From: Dimorphilus gyrociliatus
Lineage: Eukaryota > Annelida > Polychaeta > Dinophilidae
DNA length: 64,000 nucleotides
Direction of reading: 5' to 3'
NCBI GenBank assembly: GCA_904063045.1
Contig: CAJFCJ010000010.1
Span: forward strand, 496,001 to 560,000
Position 1 is the first letter of the stretch. Each line of letters opens with the position of its first letter. Shown here piece by piece: positions 24,940 to 37,082 of this stretch. The position numbers were made by a program, and so were the translations under genes. The notes below the pieces were generated by a model that was not told the DNA's origin, made no database searches, and was given only the letters and a program-made list of their open reading frames with translations.

Positions 24940-25318
24940 TCAGTTTTTTTATAGTAAACTTTTTTCTGAAAATTTTCTACACCTTATTATTGGCATTAAA
25001 TTGTCTTTATATCCATTTTAAAATAGCAATACTAGTCGGCTATATTTGCAATAAAAAAAATTTGCGGAGTATCACCACGCACAGAATTTCAATGAGAAGG
25101 TTTTATTAACAAAACGAGTGATGATGGAGCGAAATTTCTGGAGTAATTTAACCTTTAATAAGAAACTACACTTTCTATTATTATGCGTTTATAAAGAGCA
25201 TACATTAATGATTCAAGCGCGCTGGTTTTGAAAGCTTTCCAACTTAAAAACGTAATAAACTGTTAGAAATGTAAGCTTCTTTTATAACGCATGAGAGTGT
25301 TTTCAAGCCAAATGATTC
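24940..25318. other. NEMP / NTF2 convergent 3' spacer
   Basis: 379 bp between two facing stop codons holds both 3' UTRs. Nothing else is seen. Confidence 0.6.
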
Positions 25319-25823
25319 TCAAGCTGAGTTATGGATAGCTAATCTAAACACATCGTTGAAAATAAAGTAATTGCCATCAACTTGTCGAACAATCCATGTC
25401 TGAGAAAATCCATGAGGTGGATCCTCGTCAGTCTAAAACAAACCAAAGTTATAAGCAGCAAAACTTATGATTCCATCAACAAACCTTCAAGCGTCCCAAA
25501 ACGAATACAACAATTCCGCTATTATCGCCTGTAAGGGGTTGCACATCAACTGCCGTAATCTGGTGAGCTATAGTTTGAAATTTTAATTTTTCTTTCAATA
25601 ATTCTTGAATCCCTGTGTGGCCTTGTTTAGTTTCACCTTCAAATGACAAATAGGCTTGAGGCTGTGCAAAACGTATGCGCGAATTATAAAATCTCCACGA
25701 AAAAAATCAAATAATACACACGTGATACAAATTAATAACTGCTTCTCGATTCTGTTGAAAGAGTTGAAAGTATTGTTGGGCTACAGCTTGGCCAACTTGA
25801 ACATGAGGTTGTGTTTCACCCAT
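25319..25823 (-). CDS. NUTF2: Nuclear transport factor 2
   Basis: NTF2 is a small homodimer that carries RanGDP into the nucleus by binding FxFG nucleoporins. Three exons (25722-25823, 25485-25661, 25319-25432), all phase 0, with 60- and 52-nt introns, give 130 aa, the usual size. Conserved features are the helical start (VAQQYFQLFQQNREAVINLY), LSFEGETKQGHTGIQELL, the strand HQITAVDVQPL, VVFVLGRLKTDEDPPHGFSQTW and the end FNDVFRLAIHNSA, matching the canonical ...NDMFRLALHNFG. The D-D/E-P loop that contacts Ran (TDEDPPHGF) is present. Expression is probably constitutive; no promoter motif was placed. Confidence 0.95.
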
Positions 25824-28800
25824 TTTCGATATATCTCGAAAGAAACTTTGCAATACCTAATATGGCTGCGCCCTGTAACCGGTGATATCAGTTCGTAGAA
25901 AAGTTAAATTTAAACAGTTTTGAGATTTTGAACAATTTAACCGTAGTAATTATTAAAATTAAGATTTTTTCCAGATACGAGTCGAATTGAATACCTAAAA
26001 ATGTACGAAGATGAAGCTGTAAAAAACCGAAGTAAATATTTAAAAAAATAGTTCATAACCTCTTTTTCATTATACCTTGTTGTTTTCCAACATATGCTTG
26101 GTCATAAAATTTCTCTATATTTTTTAGAATATAATTGCTTCATTCACTTTTGAAAAATGGTTAATAAACTTTCTTTTATTTGTAATAATATATGTTTTTC
26201 GATATTTGATTTTAAAAAAATCAGACATCAGCATTAATGAAAACACCATTCAAGGTCTCTCTGATAATTAACTGATTGTTTCAATTTAAACACTTTGTTA
26301 AAATTTAACATTTGCATAAAAAATACTGCTTAATTGCACAATATAGGTTGAAATTGGTGTAATAAAGCAGCAAAGATATATTGAACATAATGACTTTCTC
26401 GTGACGTAGTCTAAACAATATTGATTGTGGCAGTATTTAGAGCCAGACCTAATGATGCGATAAGAAAAGAGGTTCAATTGATTTTTTCTGATTAGGTAAA
26501 TGACTAAATTCATTTAGAAAGTAGCAATTTTAGTAGCAAGGCTAAGAGTGTCTCATATACTTTAAGTTCCTTTAGCATTTCTTAGTAAATATACTTGAGG
26601 TAAATTGGTTCACTTTTATATTGAACACACTTGACATTAATGAAAAAAAACACCAATAGTAGACGAGTGTACCTACTCTATTCGAGTTACTACATCCAAT
26701 ACGTGTATGTAGCTGACAATATCTGATAGTTTCCGTGAGATAGTATAGTCTCCTTTATCAGCTAATTCAAGGAATGACGCTTTGTAGTCATGAAATTGAT
26801 TACCTCAGTTTAGAAATGTTTCACAAATTCTTAAATCCAGACGACATGAGGCTGAAATTTAAAATTTCCTTTTATTGATTTTCTACTGTCTACTAGGAGT
26901 CTTTTGGAAGGCGAAAATAGAGTTTCCTTTGGATTGTATGAACTCAATTGGTCTTATTGCAGTGAAGGCAAAGGAACAATTTAGCTCCGGAAACTCATCT
27001 ATAAGAGGAAAGGCCAGATTTAGAATACTTACCAGGCAAAATCGAATAAAATACACACAATATATGCTATAAAGTTGCAGATTTATATTCTAAATTTGTA
27101 TTTTGAGGAAGATAGACAGATACAAAAAAACGTATAAAAGGGACAATATTAGTTAAATCATTCTCTTCCATTTACATTCGACCCTTGTATTTATCAATAG
27201 ATTTTACCGTCGACCTAATTCCTAATGGAATTTTCCCTTCCCTGCCAGAATAATTCATTGTTAAAAAAATTTGTTCCCCAAGTGTAAACTTTGGCGGAAA
27301 AGAAATGTCCTGTTAAAGGCTTCTGATATAGGTGGCAGTGCCGTAGTAGGTTTAAACATTGGCTTTGACTAGCATGTCGTCACTTCTAATTAGGTAACTA
27401 GAATATAGGATTAGAGAGAGAAGAAAAGAATAATGGAGTTCATTTATTTAACGAGCTTATAGTACGAGTGTTAACTCGGATGATTTCTCCCAATCGAGTC
27501 TTGCTTCCTTCAAACAACAAAATAGATAGGGGATGGAAATGAGAAACAAATCACAAGGATATACTATAGACATATATCTCCCTTTACTTGCAACAGAAGC
27601 TAAATACATGTATATATCATGAATATACAGCTTAATGTATAACTATAACTATATAAATGTATACTGTATATATAGTACAGCAGATATAAATTTTTATTCT
27701 TTCTATTTATACATATAGTGAATTTCAAGTCATTTATTCATTGTTAATGAATGTATGAATGTATATAGTGCCTTTAAATGTCGGCCGGAAATAAGGACCT
27801 ACGATTCACAAACAATATTATTAAGTTGATTAAATGAAAACAAAATGGTCGATAGAATAATCGGCTACGTTTTGCGGGTGTAAAATTGAGTGAAAACGCC
27901 CCAACTGCCTTGCCTTGGCACTTTTCGATACATTGCCCTCGGGAGTCTACCCAAAATTTCTTTTAAAAGATCTAGGTGGCAAGCGGTAACGGAAACTAGT
28001 TAGTCGATGCATTAACGATCGTCCGGAAAGGATCAAAACAAATTCGGAAGTTTTTGAACTCCCCGAGATCCCTCCAAAAATTTCGTATGGGAGGCAAGAC
28101 CGAACCTTTTATTGGACATGCCTCGTCAAGCAGGACGACTCGTGTCTTTGATCGAATCCGGGAAATTATGTTACTCTGGAGTGTACAAAGAGGAGTGAAG
28201 ATTGAAACGAGGGACTCCTCTTCACGATTTCTCTTTACTCTTTACCATTAAACCTATAAAATACAACACACTCCATTTTGCCAGTCTTCTTTTCTTTTAT
28301 TAACGCCCCATAGGACTCTCACTTGTAGTAATAAGTGTACTCAAAAGCGCTACCTAGTGCTGTATGGTATAAACAATAGTTTAAAAAGAACGTCATGTTT
28401 TATGCCCTTTTCATTGTTTGGCTATAGGCAATAACGTTTTCTTCCAATTAGTAATAAAAGCAATGTCTATTAACATCGCTACTGCAAGGGTCACGCAATT
28501 TGGCCATGTCATCCACTCCTGGGAATCAGATTAGACGGTTACGTTGCAGTCGTAACTAGATCAGAAACTACTGATGCATTTTCAAGACTAGACAATGTAT
28601 TAAGTATTGCTAATAAATTGTTCTCCAGAAATTTTTCATTGCTGACTATTATTTCATCTACCGGATATTCTTCCACTTACATCAGTAAGAGCCCGCTCCT
28701 GAAGTAATCCTTCCTCCTTTATATAAAAGCCGTTTCTCAATGCATAGTTCATTCCCTTGATAATGTAACATTCCCAAATCATAGACATAGATACAGTAGG

Positions 28801-30857
28801 CATCATGTAAAATGACTCAACTGTTTTTTCAATATCAACTATATAGATATAAGAATATTCGGATTTAATTCGATGAAAGAGAGTCCTAAGGGGAGAAATG
28901 GGAGGAGTTTTGAAACGATCGGTTTATTCTTGTTACTTATGAAATAGTCGCATGGGAATGAAAAGTTAATCTTTGTCCAAATACTGAGTGGTAAGGAGAT
29001 GGGACTGAACTATCTAGATTGTAGATATAATATGTTGTTTCTTCCTCATTTTACAGTAAAAGACCTATTGAGAACACTTACCATTATCCAGGATTTTCCC
29101 ATTGGCTAATATCAATAGAAACGTCTAATATATTGTACCAGATCAAAAAAGGACAGACGAAGATAGAATGAATCTTTTTCGATTCCAAGGATATAATTCT
29201 CTTAAATGAGTCTTATAAGAGAAAATTATGAGGAAATACGAAATTGGCAACTAATTGACTGGAAAACAACTTTATCCTTCCTTTTTGGAATTTTGAGTAA
29301 TGATGCTAATTTTTGAACTTCTCGCCTTTTTCCCGCCACTACTTTTAGGATAGGAAGACAGGAATAATTGCTTAGGGATGAGCAACTAAGCTATTTATCG
29401 ACTCCTGGGTTGTCAGTCCGAGAGATGGAACGAGTGGTGCATTGTTTATATAAACAACAAAAAAGTCATCCGTATGAGTGATGAGGCTTTTTACTCTTAT
29501 TTTTTTTGGGATTGATAATTGCAGAGGAACGACAAATTTCTGAATAAATTGGTCTATATTTTTCTGTATTTTACTTTACTATCCACTTTTTATTGTCCCA
29601 TTATATATTCAGTACATGGAGAAATTTGGTAAAAGTGGAATAACGGATGGATTTGGCCGCAAAAGCAAAAGGATTAGGACCAGAAACTGAATTTTCAAGT
29701 TATAGAATTTGTTTATTACTAATGATCAGATTATATGTTTTTATTGAAAAGTCGATAAAGCAAGTGTTATGAAATCTGGAAGAATTCTTTTTTCCTTTTT
29801 AGAAATAGAATAGAGAATAAGAGAATTACTGGAATAGGTTTTATTTTCTCAGGCAAGACCTGAGGCGTGTAGTGGTGTATAAGATAAAAAAATACTTTTT
29901 CTATATCTCTTAAAAAAAAGGGGGGAGAGGGTGGAAATAGGCATACTCCTCTTTCAATCAACCACTCTTTTTTTTATGATGTTTTATGTGGCTTTAACTC
30001 TCTAAGTTAGCCTATATGATTATTTGTGTGACAAATGAACCAAAAAAAATGCTCCAATAATTAGAACACAATGTGTTACAGTCTATTTTTTCTTTATATA
30101 ATTATAATTAAAGTTTACAAAACTAGAAACAAAAGAAAGGATTAAAAAAAAAAACAATTAAAAATTGAAAAAAAATATAAATCTAGGGTTCAAAAAATAA
30201 AATTACTAAATCATTCAGATAAAGGGAAAAGTGGGGAGGCAAGAAATAAAATTTAGTCTCTGTTCATTAGACAGATAGAGGGACCGTTAAAAAAATGGCC
30301 TTGTTTAGGTATAACGAACTTTATTCATATTGATTTGCGTCCGACTCGTATGTTATACAAGCTCGAGGGTGGGTCGGATAATTTAATTCTGTAAAAATAT
30401 TTTCCATGACGATGAAGAAAGTTATTTTGCATTTGGTCTATCCGAAAGGGAAATGTAAAGAGATTTTACCCAAATATCTTTAAAACGAATACGAAAGGAA
30501 GGAAGTAAAGGAAGAAGAAGCTTATATCTTTCATGCAAATTTCACTTATCTGCCCTCCCCCAAATATATAGATTTTTTGGACTATTAAGGGGAATGGGCG
30601 GGAAGTTTCCTTCAACTTTACTCCTTGTATCGTTTTAGATAAAACGCTTCCTTTAATGGGTTAATATTACTTGAGTAAATTATTAATAGAATTTACTAAT
30701 TACAACGAAGATTATCCTATAATATTGCCAATTAGTTCATATAAAAAGTGTCTTTTGCACCGACCTTTTTACATAGAAAATGCATATAGGGTCTCTCATT
30801 TTCAGTTTAATTCTACCATCTCTTTTTATAGTCCATATCAAAAAAAGAGACGGACCG

Positions 30858-30954
30858 AGGAGAGAGAGAGAAAAAAAAAGACAGAGACAGAGAGACAGAG
30901 AGACAGAGACAGACAGAGAGCGAGAGAGATAGATAGAAGGAGAGAGAGGGGAGG

Positions 30955-31004
<50 letters not shown>

Positions 31005-31012
31005 GATAGACA
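30858..31012. repeat. (GA)n/(GACA)n microsatellite
   Basis: About 155 bp of GAGA and GACAGA units with a pure (GA)n core around 30959-30998. Apparent Arg/Glu-rich (+) and Leu/Ser-rich (-) open frames here are repeat artefacts. Confidence 0.95.
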
Positions 31013-31563
31013 GTGTAAACAGTCAAATGTACCATGACTAAAAATAACTCAACTAACGAGTGGACTTTCTTTATTATGGCTATTGTTATTATTATATTTT
31101 TTAGTTTATTTGTATTTTTACGACTTTTTCCATGTTACTGCACAATTCTAGTCATTAATCGATTTATAATGGAATTATAGAGTGAATTTGTTTTGTTTTT
31201 TAAATACTGGAACACTCTTTCTCTTTTAAATTCATTATATTTTAAAATGGAATGAAAAATCTGAACAATACATGAAGATTTGAAATTGTTAAAGGTTGTT
31301 AAATAATCAAAGGGTAACACCAGGTTTTAGACGATTTATTTGGGAGAAAAAAACTTTTATATACCAATTTGCATATTCATAATCCGCTACCTAATCTAAT
31401 ACGTCAGAATCTGTAGGACACACTGAGATAAAAAGAAACAAATATCTAGAATTTTTATCTTTTAGAGATAAAAAGTATTAATTTAAAAAAATAAAAGAAA
31501 AAAATAATTAAACAAAAAATCGAAGAAAGAGATTTTTGGTAATTTGGAAAAAGAATTATTTAT

Positions 31564-31589
31564 CCTCCTCCTCCTCCTCCTCCTCCTCC
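31564..31589. repeat. (CCT)n trinucleotide repeat in the EF-hand gene 3' flank
   Basis: Eight to nine CCT units; on the minus strand this is a (GGA)n tract about 70 nt after the stop codon, so probably in the 3' UTR. Confidence 0.85.
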
Positions 31590-31659
31590 GTCTTTCTCCT
31601 CTATGAGATGTAAAGTTCTTTTTCCTTCTCTACTGCTGTTACTCTCTCTTTTTTTCTCT

Positions 31660-32858
31660 CTACTTGACTCTTTCGATATTCTGCCAAAATTGAAGAAATT
31701 CTTCAAATTGGAGAACACCATCCTGATTGGTATCATGCAGAGCGAATAGATGCTTAATGTCCTCATCGGAAAAATCGCTATCCTTCAGCACTTGCCTCGC
31801 CTCCTCGAAGCAAATCGTTTGCGAACCATCTTTATCAATCTTCTTGAATTTCTCGACCAAATCGTCTTTCCTGTAAATATTAACAACGAATAATGCTCTT
31901 ACAATCCAATTTATCCTAATAAATAAACTATATGCCTGACTTGGTTATTTTACAAAGTCAATCATTGTATATTTCGCTTACAGAATAGGAAAGAGGGGGT
32001 TAATCTATGGACTTTGGTCATTGAGGCGTCACCTGTAAATCAGGCGATGGGACAATTTTTATGCTAGATGTTTGCTAGAGCTAGTTGCATAGCCGGAAAA
32101 CGGTAGTCTGATCTGTGCAAACTTTCATGTTTGAAGAGTAGCATTGACAAATATTTAGGAAAGTAGTAATAAATGATTTTCTGAATTATATCTTCCCATT
32201 TTATATAACCCTGGTTTATTTTATAAGAATAATGGATATTTAATCTCCAAAGTATATTGAGAGTGACAGGAAAATGTTGAAATAAGTAAAAATTAGATAA
32301 ATCTCTCGTTTCCAGCTTTCTTTATATTCCTTCTAATAAATATTATTCTTCAATATAACAAACCTCTCCTTAACTCTCCAATAAAACCAAATGAACTCTT
32401 CATAAGACAATCGTCCGTCGTTGTTCTTGTCATACTGTTCAACTAGTTTTCTCGTACTTTCTATTTTATTTCGTTTTTTTTTAAAAAAAAAAAGAAAATA
32501 TTTTTTATTAAGTTATTTTTTTATATAAAAATGAATATTATAATTAAAAAAGAGACAATTTAACAGCTTTTTAAATTTTGTGATTGGTCAATAAATAAAC
32601 TCGATATTTCTTTTGGAAAATTAAAAAAAAGTGAAGTTTTTACGTTTTTCAATCGAAAAATCATTTTTTCTTTAATATTTTCAGTTTCGAGTTGATAAAG
32701 TAAAGCGAAAAAGTAACGAAAAGAGAGAAAAATAGGAAAGAACCTGCTGTAAAACCCAATTCTTTCTTAAGAATAGTCTCCGCTTCACAAACGGAAACGA
32801 AGCCGTTCTTATCTTTATCGAATTCTTGAAATTTACGTAGTACTTCGTTAGCGTCCAT
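31660..32858 (-). CDS. Four-EF-hand calmodulin-like Ca2+-binding protein
   Basis: Three exons (32744-32858, 32364-32460, 31660-31870) give 140 aa with four EF-hand loops, each with D at position 1 and E at 12: aa 14-25 (DKDKNGFVSVCE), 49-60 (DKNNDGRLSYEE), 83-94 (DKDGSQTICFEE) and 117-128 (DTNQDGVLQFEE). All four look competent for Ca2+. It is slightly shorter than calmodulin and lacks the calmodulin-specific sequence, so it is a calmodulin-like sensor or buffer of unknown target. The start is the first Met; a stop precedes it in frame within about 50 nt. Introns of 283 and 493 nt are long for this window. Confidence 0.88.
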
Positions 32859-34968
32859 TTTATCGAATGCGGCGTCTGGGATTGTTGCGACGACCAGCGG
32901 CGCCACTGTTTATGCGTCTACTAATTTGCATAAAACATTCAGTGCCTAATTAACGGCTGGTGTATAAAGAATGTAGCAATTATATTTTTGGCATATGGAA
33001 AAAAATTCTTATAAATATTGAATAGACTCGCCAACGGAATCGGATAAAATAATTATATATGGATTGTGAATAATTCATAGCGTTTCTCTTGACGTTATTT
33101 ATTCCATCCAGCATCGCTATTACATATATTATATATTTTATATGTAAACTACATTCATAATTTAATTTATCCAAAATTTATGATTATTGTCACTTTCAAC
33201 AAATAATATATGTTTATAGGATTTACTACCGCATATTAATATAAATATTTCATATTTCCAATGTAATGTATATATACATATAAATATCTAAGCCTAGATC
33301 GACACAAGATACGCTCAAATCCCTAAATTACGATCGTTTTCCCATCGAATTAACATTTCTTTCGTCCTTTTTAATTGACTTTTTTTGTTACTGTGACCTT
33401 AACTCATTTTCATTTCCTTTAAATTTTCATCACTTTCCATAGTATTATTTTCACTCCCAAATGTTTGTCATACACACTACATATATATAATGTTATATAT
33501 CTCACACCAAAAATAGATTTTTAACCTTTAATTGCATCTTTCCACATTTCCTAACATAGATTTTTAAATATTTACACAGGAAACCAATTTTGTAATCTTA
33601 TCTGGTTTGCTAACGTGAATAAGGCGGGAATTATTAGATAATTTATAAATTAATATAGCATATAACTATTCTCTTTTAATAATTTTTGGTAAGGAACCAC
33701 TTCCTTGAACAAATTGCTGTGTGAGGAAAGGCTTTAGAAAATGGATAACAAGCTGCAGCTATTTGGTTCAATGGATACCGTCGGTAAAAGACACTAATTG
33801 TACTTTCCAGCTCATTTCAAGTAATTGCACAAAGAGTTAAAGATCTCGAAAGTACGATTTTGTTTGTCTCTTTTAAATGGAATAATACAACTGTGAATTC
33901 ATTAGCGTCTTTTTTTTACACAGAAGAAGAGCATTTATATGAAATTCTATCAACGATATTAATTTCTTTGACTAAGTCATTAAGCGTCGTTCTATCTGCT
34001 CTTCCTAGGGATAGGACATTGTTGGACGTCTTTCTTCAAACGTACAATGTCAATATTTATATTAAGAAATCATGGAACTTGTTTCTAAAATGTTGTATGA
34101 CTTTTTTTCTTCTTCTTCATTCCCTGTTGCATATAAAGAATGAAGAGAAATTTCTTATCAATAAAAACTAAGCCATCTGGCGATTTAATACCGATTGATT
34201 CAAGACCTAACACACTTTTTTTAAGCTTAACCATTTAAAAATATCGAACAGTAACGGGGATTATATTTGGCGGGCGGAGCTACAAATCGTCCAATAGTCA
34301 AAAAAAAAAGAATACCTAATAATAAATTTTCAACGTTTTAAAAGTCAATTTTACGCTATTTATATGAAAATTACATATAAATATATAACAAAATAGATAT
34401 ATAGTTTAGTGAGTAAAACAGAAATTGCGCACGCGAGGCAGGCTCACTGGACACGACAGATGTTTTTAACAAATCGCTTTTTTTTTGGTTTGGCAAACGA
34501 TCCAATAGGCCTAAATTTTAGACAGCGCCTATATATACATTATCTCCATGGAAATTGTTCGCCGATTCGGAAAGCGGTTGGTAATTCCCAGTTGAATATT
34601 TTCGTGCGTGAAAAACGCTATACAGCCGTAGTGTGATGGATGCTTTTTTTATATATTTGTAACAAACCATCCGCAAAGTGAATATTTGAAGGAAAAACCA
34701 AATTATCAATATTATTATCTCAAAAAATATTCTAAATAATCCTCTTTTTTCAAACAAAATTTCAGAAAAATTTGTCCAATATCCCAATAAGCGTATATTT
34801 TACTTGGTGGAATGCTTACTGGGAGTATTAAGCTAAAAATGGAACAGAAAAGGAGCAAAGACAGGACTGCATGAATTAGGGGAGAAATATAAATGTAATT
34901 CTAGACCAAACTGTCTTACTTTATACCGTCATTTAAGTTCTAAAAATCTAATTAATTTTTTTAATGTT

Positions 34969-34976
34969 AGATGGCG
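34969..34976 (+). promoter_or_regulatory. TAGATGGCGCA motif (CTCF-core-like), first of a pair
   Basis: Context GTTAGATGGCGCAAG. It faces a minus-strand AGGTGGCG 25 bp away and lies about 540 bp downstream of the Pim stop codon. Confidence 0.4.
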
Positions 34977-35000
34977 CAAGTGATCGTTAGTATTTGTTAA

Positions 35001-35008
35001 CGCCACCT
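35001..35008 (-). promoter_or_regulatory. AGGTGGCG motif (CTCF-core-like), second of a pair
   Basis: On the minus strand it reads CTATAGGTGGCGTTAAC. It is the AGGTGGCG variant, which matches the Drosophila CTCF core, in inverted orientation to the site at 34969. Confidence 0.4.
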
Positions 35009-35511
35009 ATAGCTCTAAATACTCCCCCACTTGTACTTATATTGAGTCTGTCCAAGTGAGAAATGATACTTAAAAGAATAATGAAAAAGAGAGTTTACAG
35101 CGTCATTTACTCCTTTGTTAGCTGATAGAGAAAATACGAGCTTATTCAAACACCGTAGCTTGAACCATTGTGTAGTTACTTTTAATCTATTCAGTAATGA
35201 TAACGTGTACTTTCTTTTATTTATTATAAAAAAAGAAGTATTTCATACTTAAATATACAAAGACATTATCTCACAACATCAATAATTATTAAAAACACCG
35301 TATTTCCGTCATAATTCAAGCAGTTAAAAACAGAAGCTGTAAAAAAAGTAAAAGACAACCCGCATTCGTAACGAAAGGATATAACAAATTATTCACTTAA
35401 AAACGAACACATTTCAACTTGTTTTTCATGCCTTTTGCATTGGATTTTTGAGTCAGTTTAGCACCAACTTTTAACAGTAAAAAAAGATTCCTTTTCTTTC
35501 ATATCAGATCT

Positions 35512-37082
35512 TCATGTGCTATTCAAACTGTTGGTTGAGGAATTTTGCGATTTTCCATTTTGAAGACTGCATGTGCACATCCACTCATGATTTAATATTT
35601 CCCTTAAGGTAGGTCTATCTCTCCACTCTCTTGTAAGGCATAATTTAATCAAGTTTTTGCATTCATCACTTATTTGAGAGTCTTGAAATTCGGCATCTGC
35701 CATTAAGATTTGTTCATCTTTTTCGAATGGTATATCCCCACAAACCATATCATATAATAAAATTCCCAATGACCAGACTGTTAAGGGTTCGTAAAAGTAA
35801 CGCTTCTGTCTAATCCATTCCGGAGGGCTGTAAACTCTGGTACCATCGTAGTCTTTAAACGCAGATTGTTTTGTAAGAGATCCGGAGCCGAAATCAATTA
35901 ATCGTAGCTTTCCAGTATCGATTTCAACTAGTATATTTTCGTCTTTCAGATCGCGATGAGTGACGCCTGCGTCGTGGCAATCTATTAGTATTCGGACGAT
36001 TTGCTGCATGAAATCCCGAGCGGTGTCCTCGTCAATCGTAACCTTTTCCGATATATAGTCAAATAGGTCAACAGCTGGAGAAGGTCGTTCCATAATGAGG
36101 ATAAAGTTATCGACATCATCAAAAAATTCGATTATCTTTACAACCCCGTCGACGTGTTGAACTTTATCGAGTAGAACAATTTCGTTAGGCACCCTCTCAT
36201 CATTCAGCTGTTGGAAAAATAACGATTTAGTTATTGATATCAACGTAATTTACTATAAAGAATATATCGTTCAAGTATAGTTTATTTGATTAATAAGACT
36301 TTTTTCACTTTGTAAAGTATCTATAGGTATATCGCACAAAATTGAAATATATCATTAATAACCATGTCAACTTCCGTACGGTATTTCACTATAAAATATC
36401 CCTTAACGATATTTACATCCGGCCTCTTCATATCGAATATTCTTTTTGAAATAGGGAGCCGAGTTCACAGTGACGCTTTCAATTTGAATGGACCCCTATA
36501 CAGAACACCTACTACAGCCTTGTAGACATTAAAATGGCGGGAAATGAGATGTTTTTTTTTCTTTCTCTTTAGAAGCAATATAATCCTATAGTTAATAATA
36601 TTTAACGTACGTTGTGGGTATATAGAATTACTTATCACGATTGACGTCAAAGTTCGTTCTGTAAAATAGGAGTGCTAAATGCGACTTTGTCAATAAAGGA
36701 TTTTTGTTTAACTTCACTGTGTTTTTGTCACCGTGGTTGATAAGTGAAAGGCCACTTTCAAAAAAAAATACTTATTACATAAGAACATAGGAATTTGCTA
36801 CCTTTCCCCACTTCGGCACTTTGTACTTCTTAATCTTTTTAATCGCAACTGCAAAGTTATCCGTTTTTCTTATGCCTTCATAGACAACTCCAAATCCACC
36901 AGCTCCTAGTTGTTTTCCAATGGAATATTGAGTCTCCAGATAGACTTTGGCTGATAGAACATCGACATTTATTATTATATAACTCAAATGATTACGTAAC
37001 AATAAAAATTACTTCTATATTCCACTTCTTTGAGGTATTCTTCTGGTTCTGTTGTTGCATCTTTTTTTATTAAATAAGACAT
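35512..37082 (-). CDS. PIM: Pim-family serine/threonine kinase
   Basis: Constitutively active pro-survival Ser/Thr kinase family. Three exons (37013-37082, 36802-36950, 35512-36207) give 304 aa (human PIM1 313). Visible kinase elements are the Gly loop GAGGFGVV (aa 39-46), K61 in AVAIKK, helix-C E82 in RVPNEIVLL, the Pim-specific hinge ERPSPAVDLFDYI with its two prolines (from aa 113), the catalytic loop HRDLKDEN (157-164), DFGSGS (178-183), GTRVYSPPEWI and VWSLGILLYDMVCGDIPFE. All catalytic residues are intact. The tail after the domain is short and Ser/Asn-rich. Intron 2 is 594 nt. Divergent with PIGF across 3 kb. Paralogue-level naming (PIM1/2/3) is not justified. Confidence 0.95.

Larger units (their letters stand above)
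25824..31659. other. 5.8-kb gene-free interval
   Basis: The longest interval without a recognisable gene, apart from the one beside prospero. Short open frames (e.g. 26875-27072, 28054-28251 on +) lack conserved motifs and splice coherence. A slightly GC-richer part at 27780-28260 and the simple repeats at 30858-31012 and 31564-31589 stand out. AGGTGGCA sequences near 27331 and 27974 weakly resemble the AGATGGCG motif. A lineage-specific gene or an RNA gene could be missed here. Confidence 0.5.
32859..35511. other. Intergenic region between the EF-hand and Pim genes
   Basis: 2.65 kb without a supported exon. It includes the EF-hand promoter, TA-rich stretches near 33120-33280, and near 34969-35008 two oppositely oriented CTCF-core-like sites. 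The + frame 33860-34171 is AT-driven and was not accepted. Confidence 0.5.

Noticed and set aside
30671-31035. Arg/Glu-rich and Leu/Ser-rich frames on both strands
   Set aside because: Both are direct translations of the GA microsatellite.
33860-34171. 103-codon + strand frame between the EF-hand and Pim genes
   Set aside because: AT-biased composition, no recognised motif, no internal repeat or splice partner.
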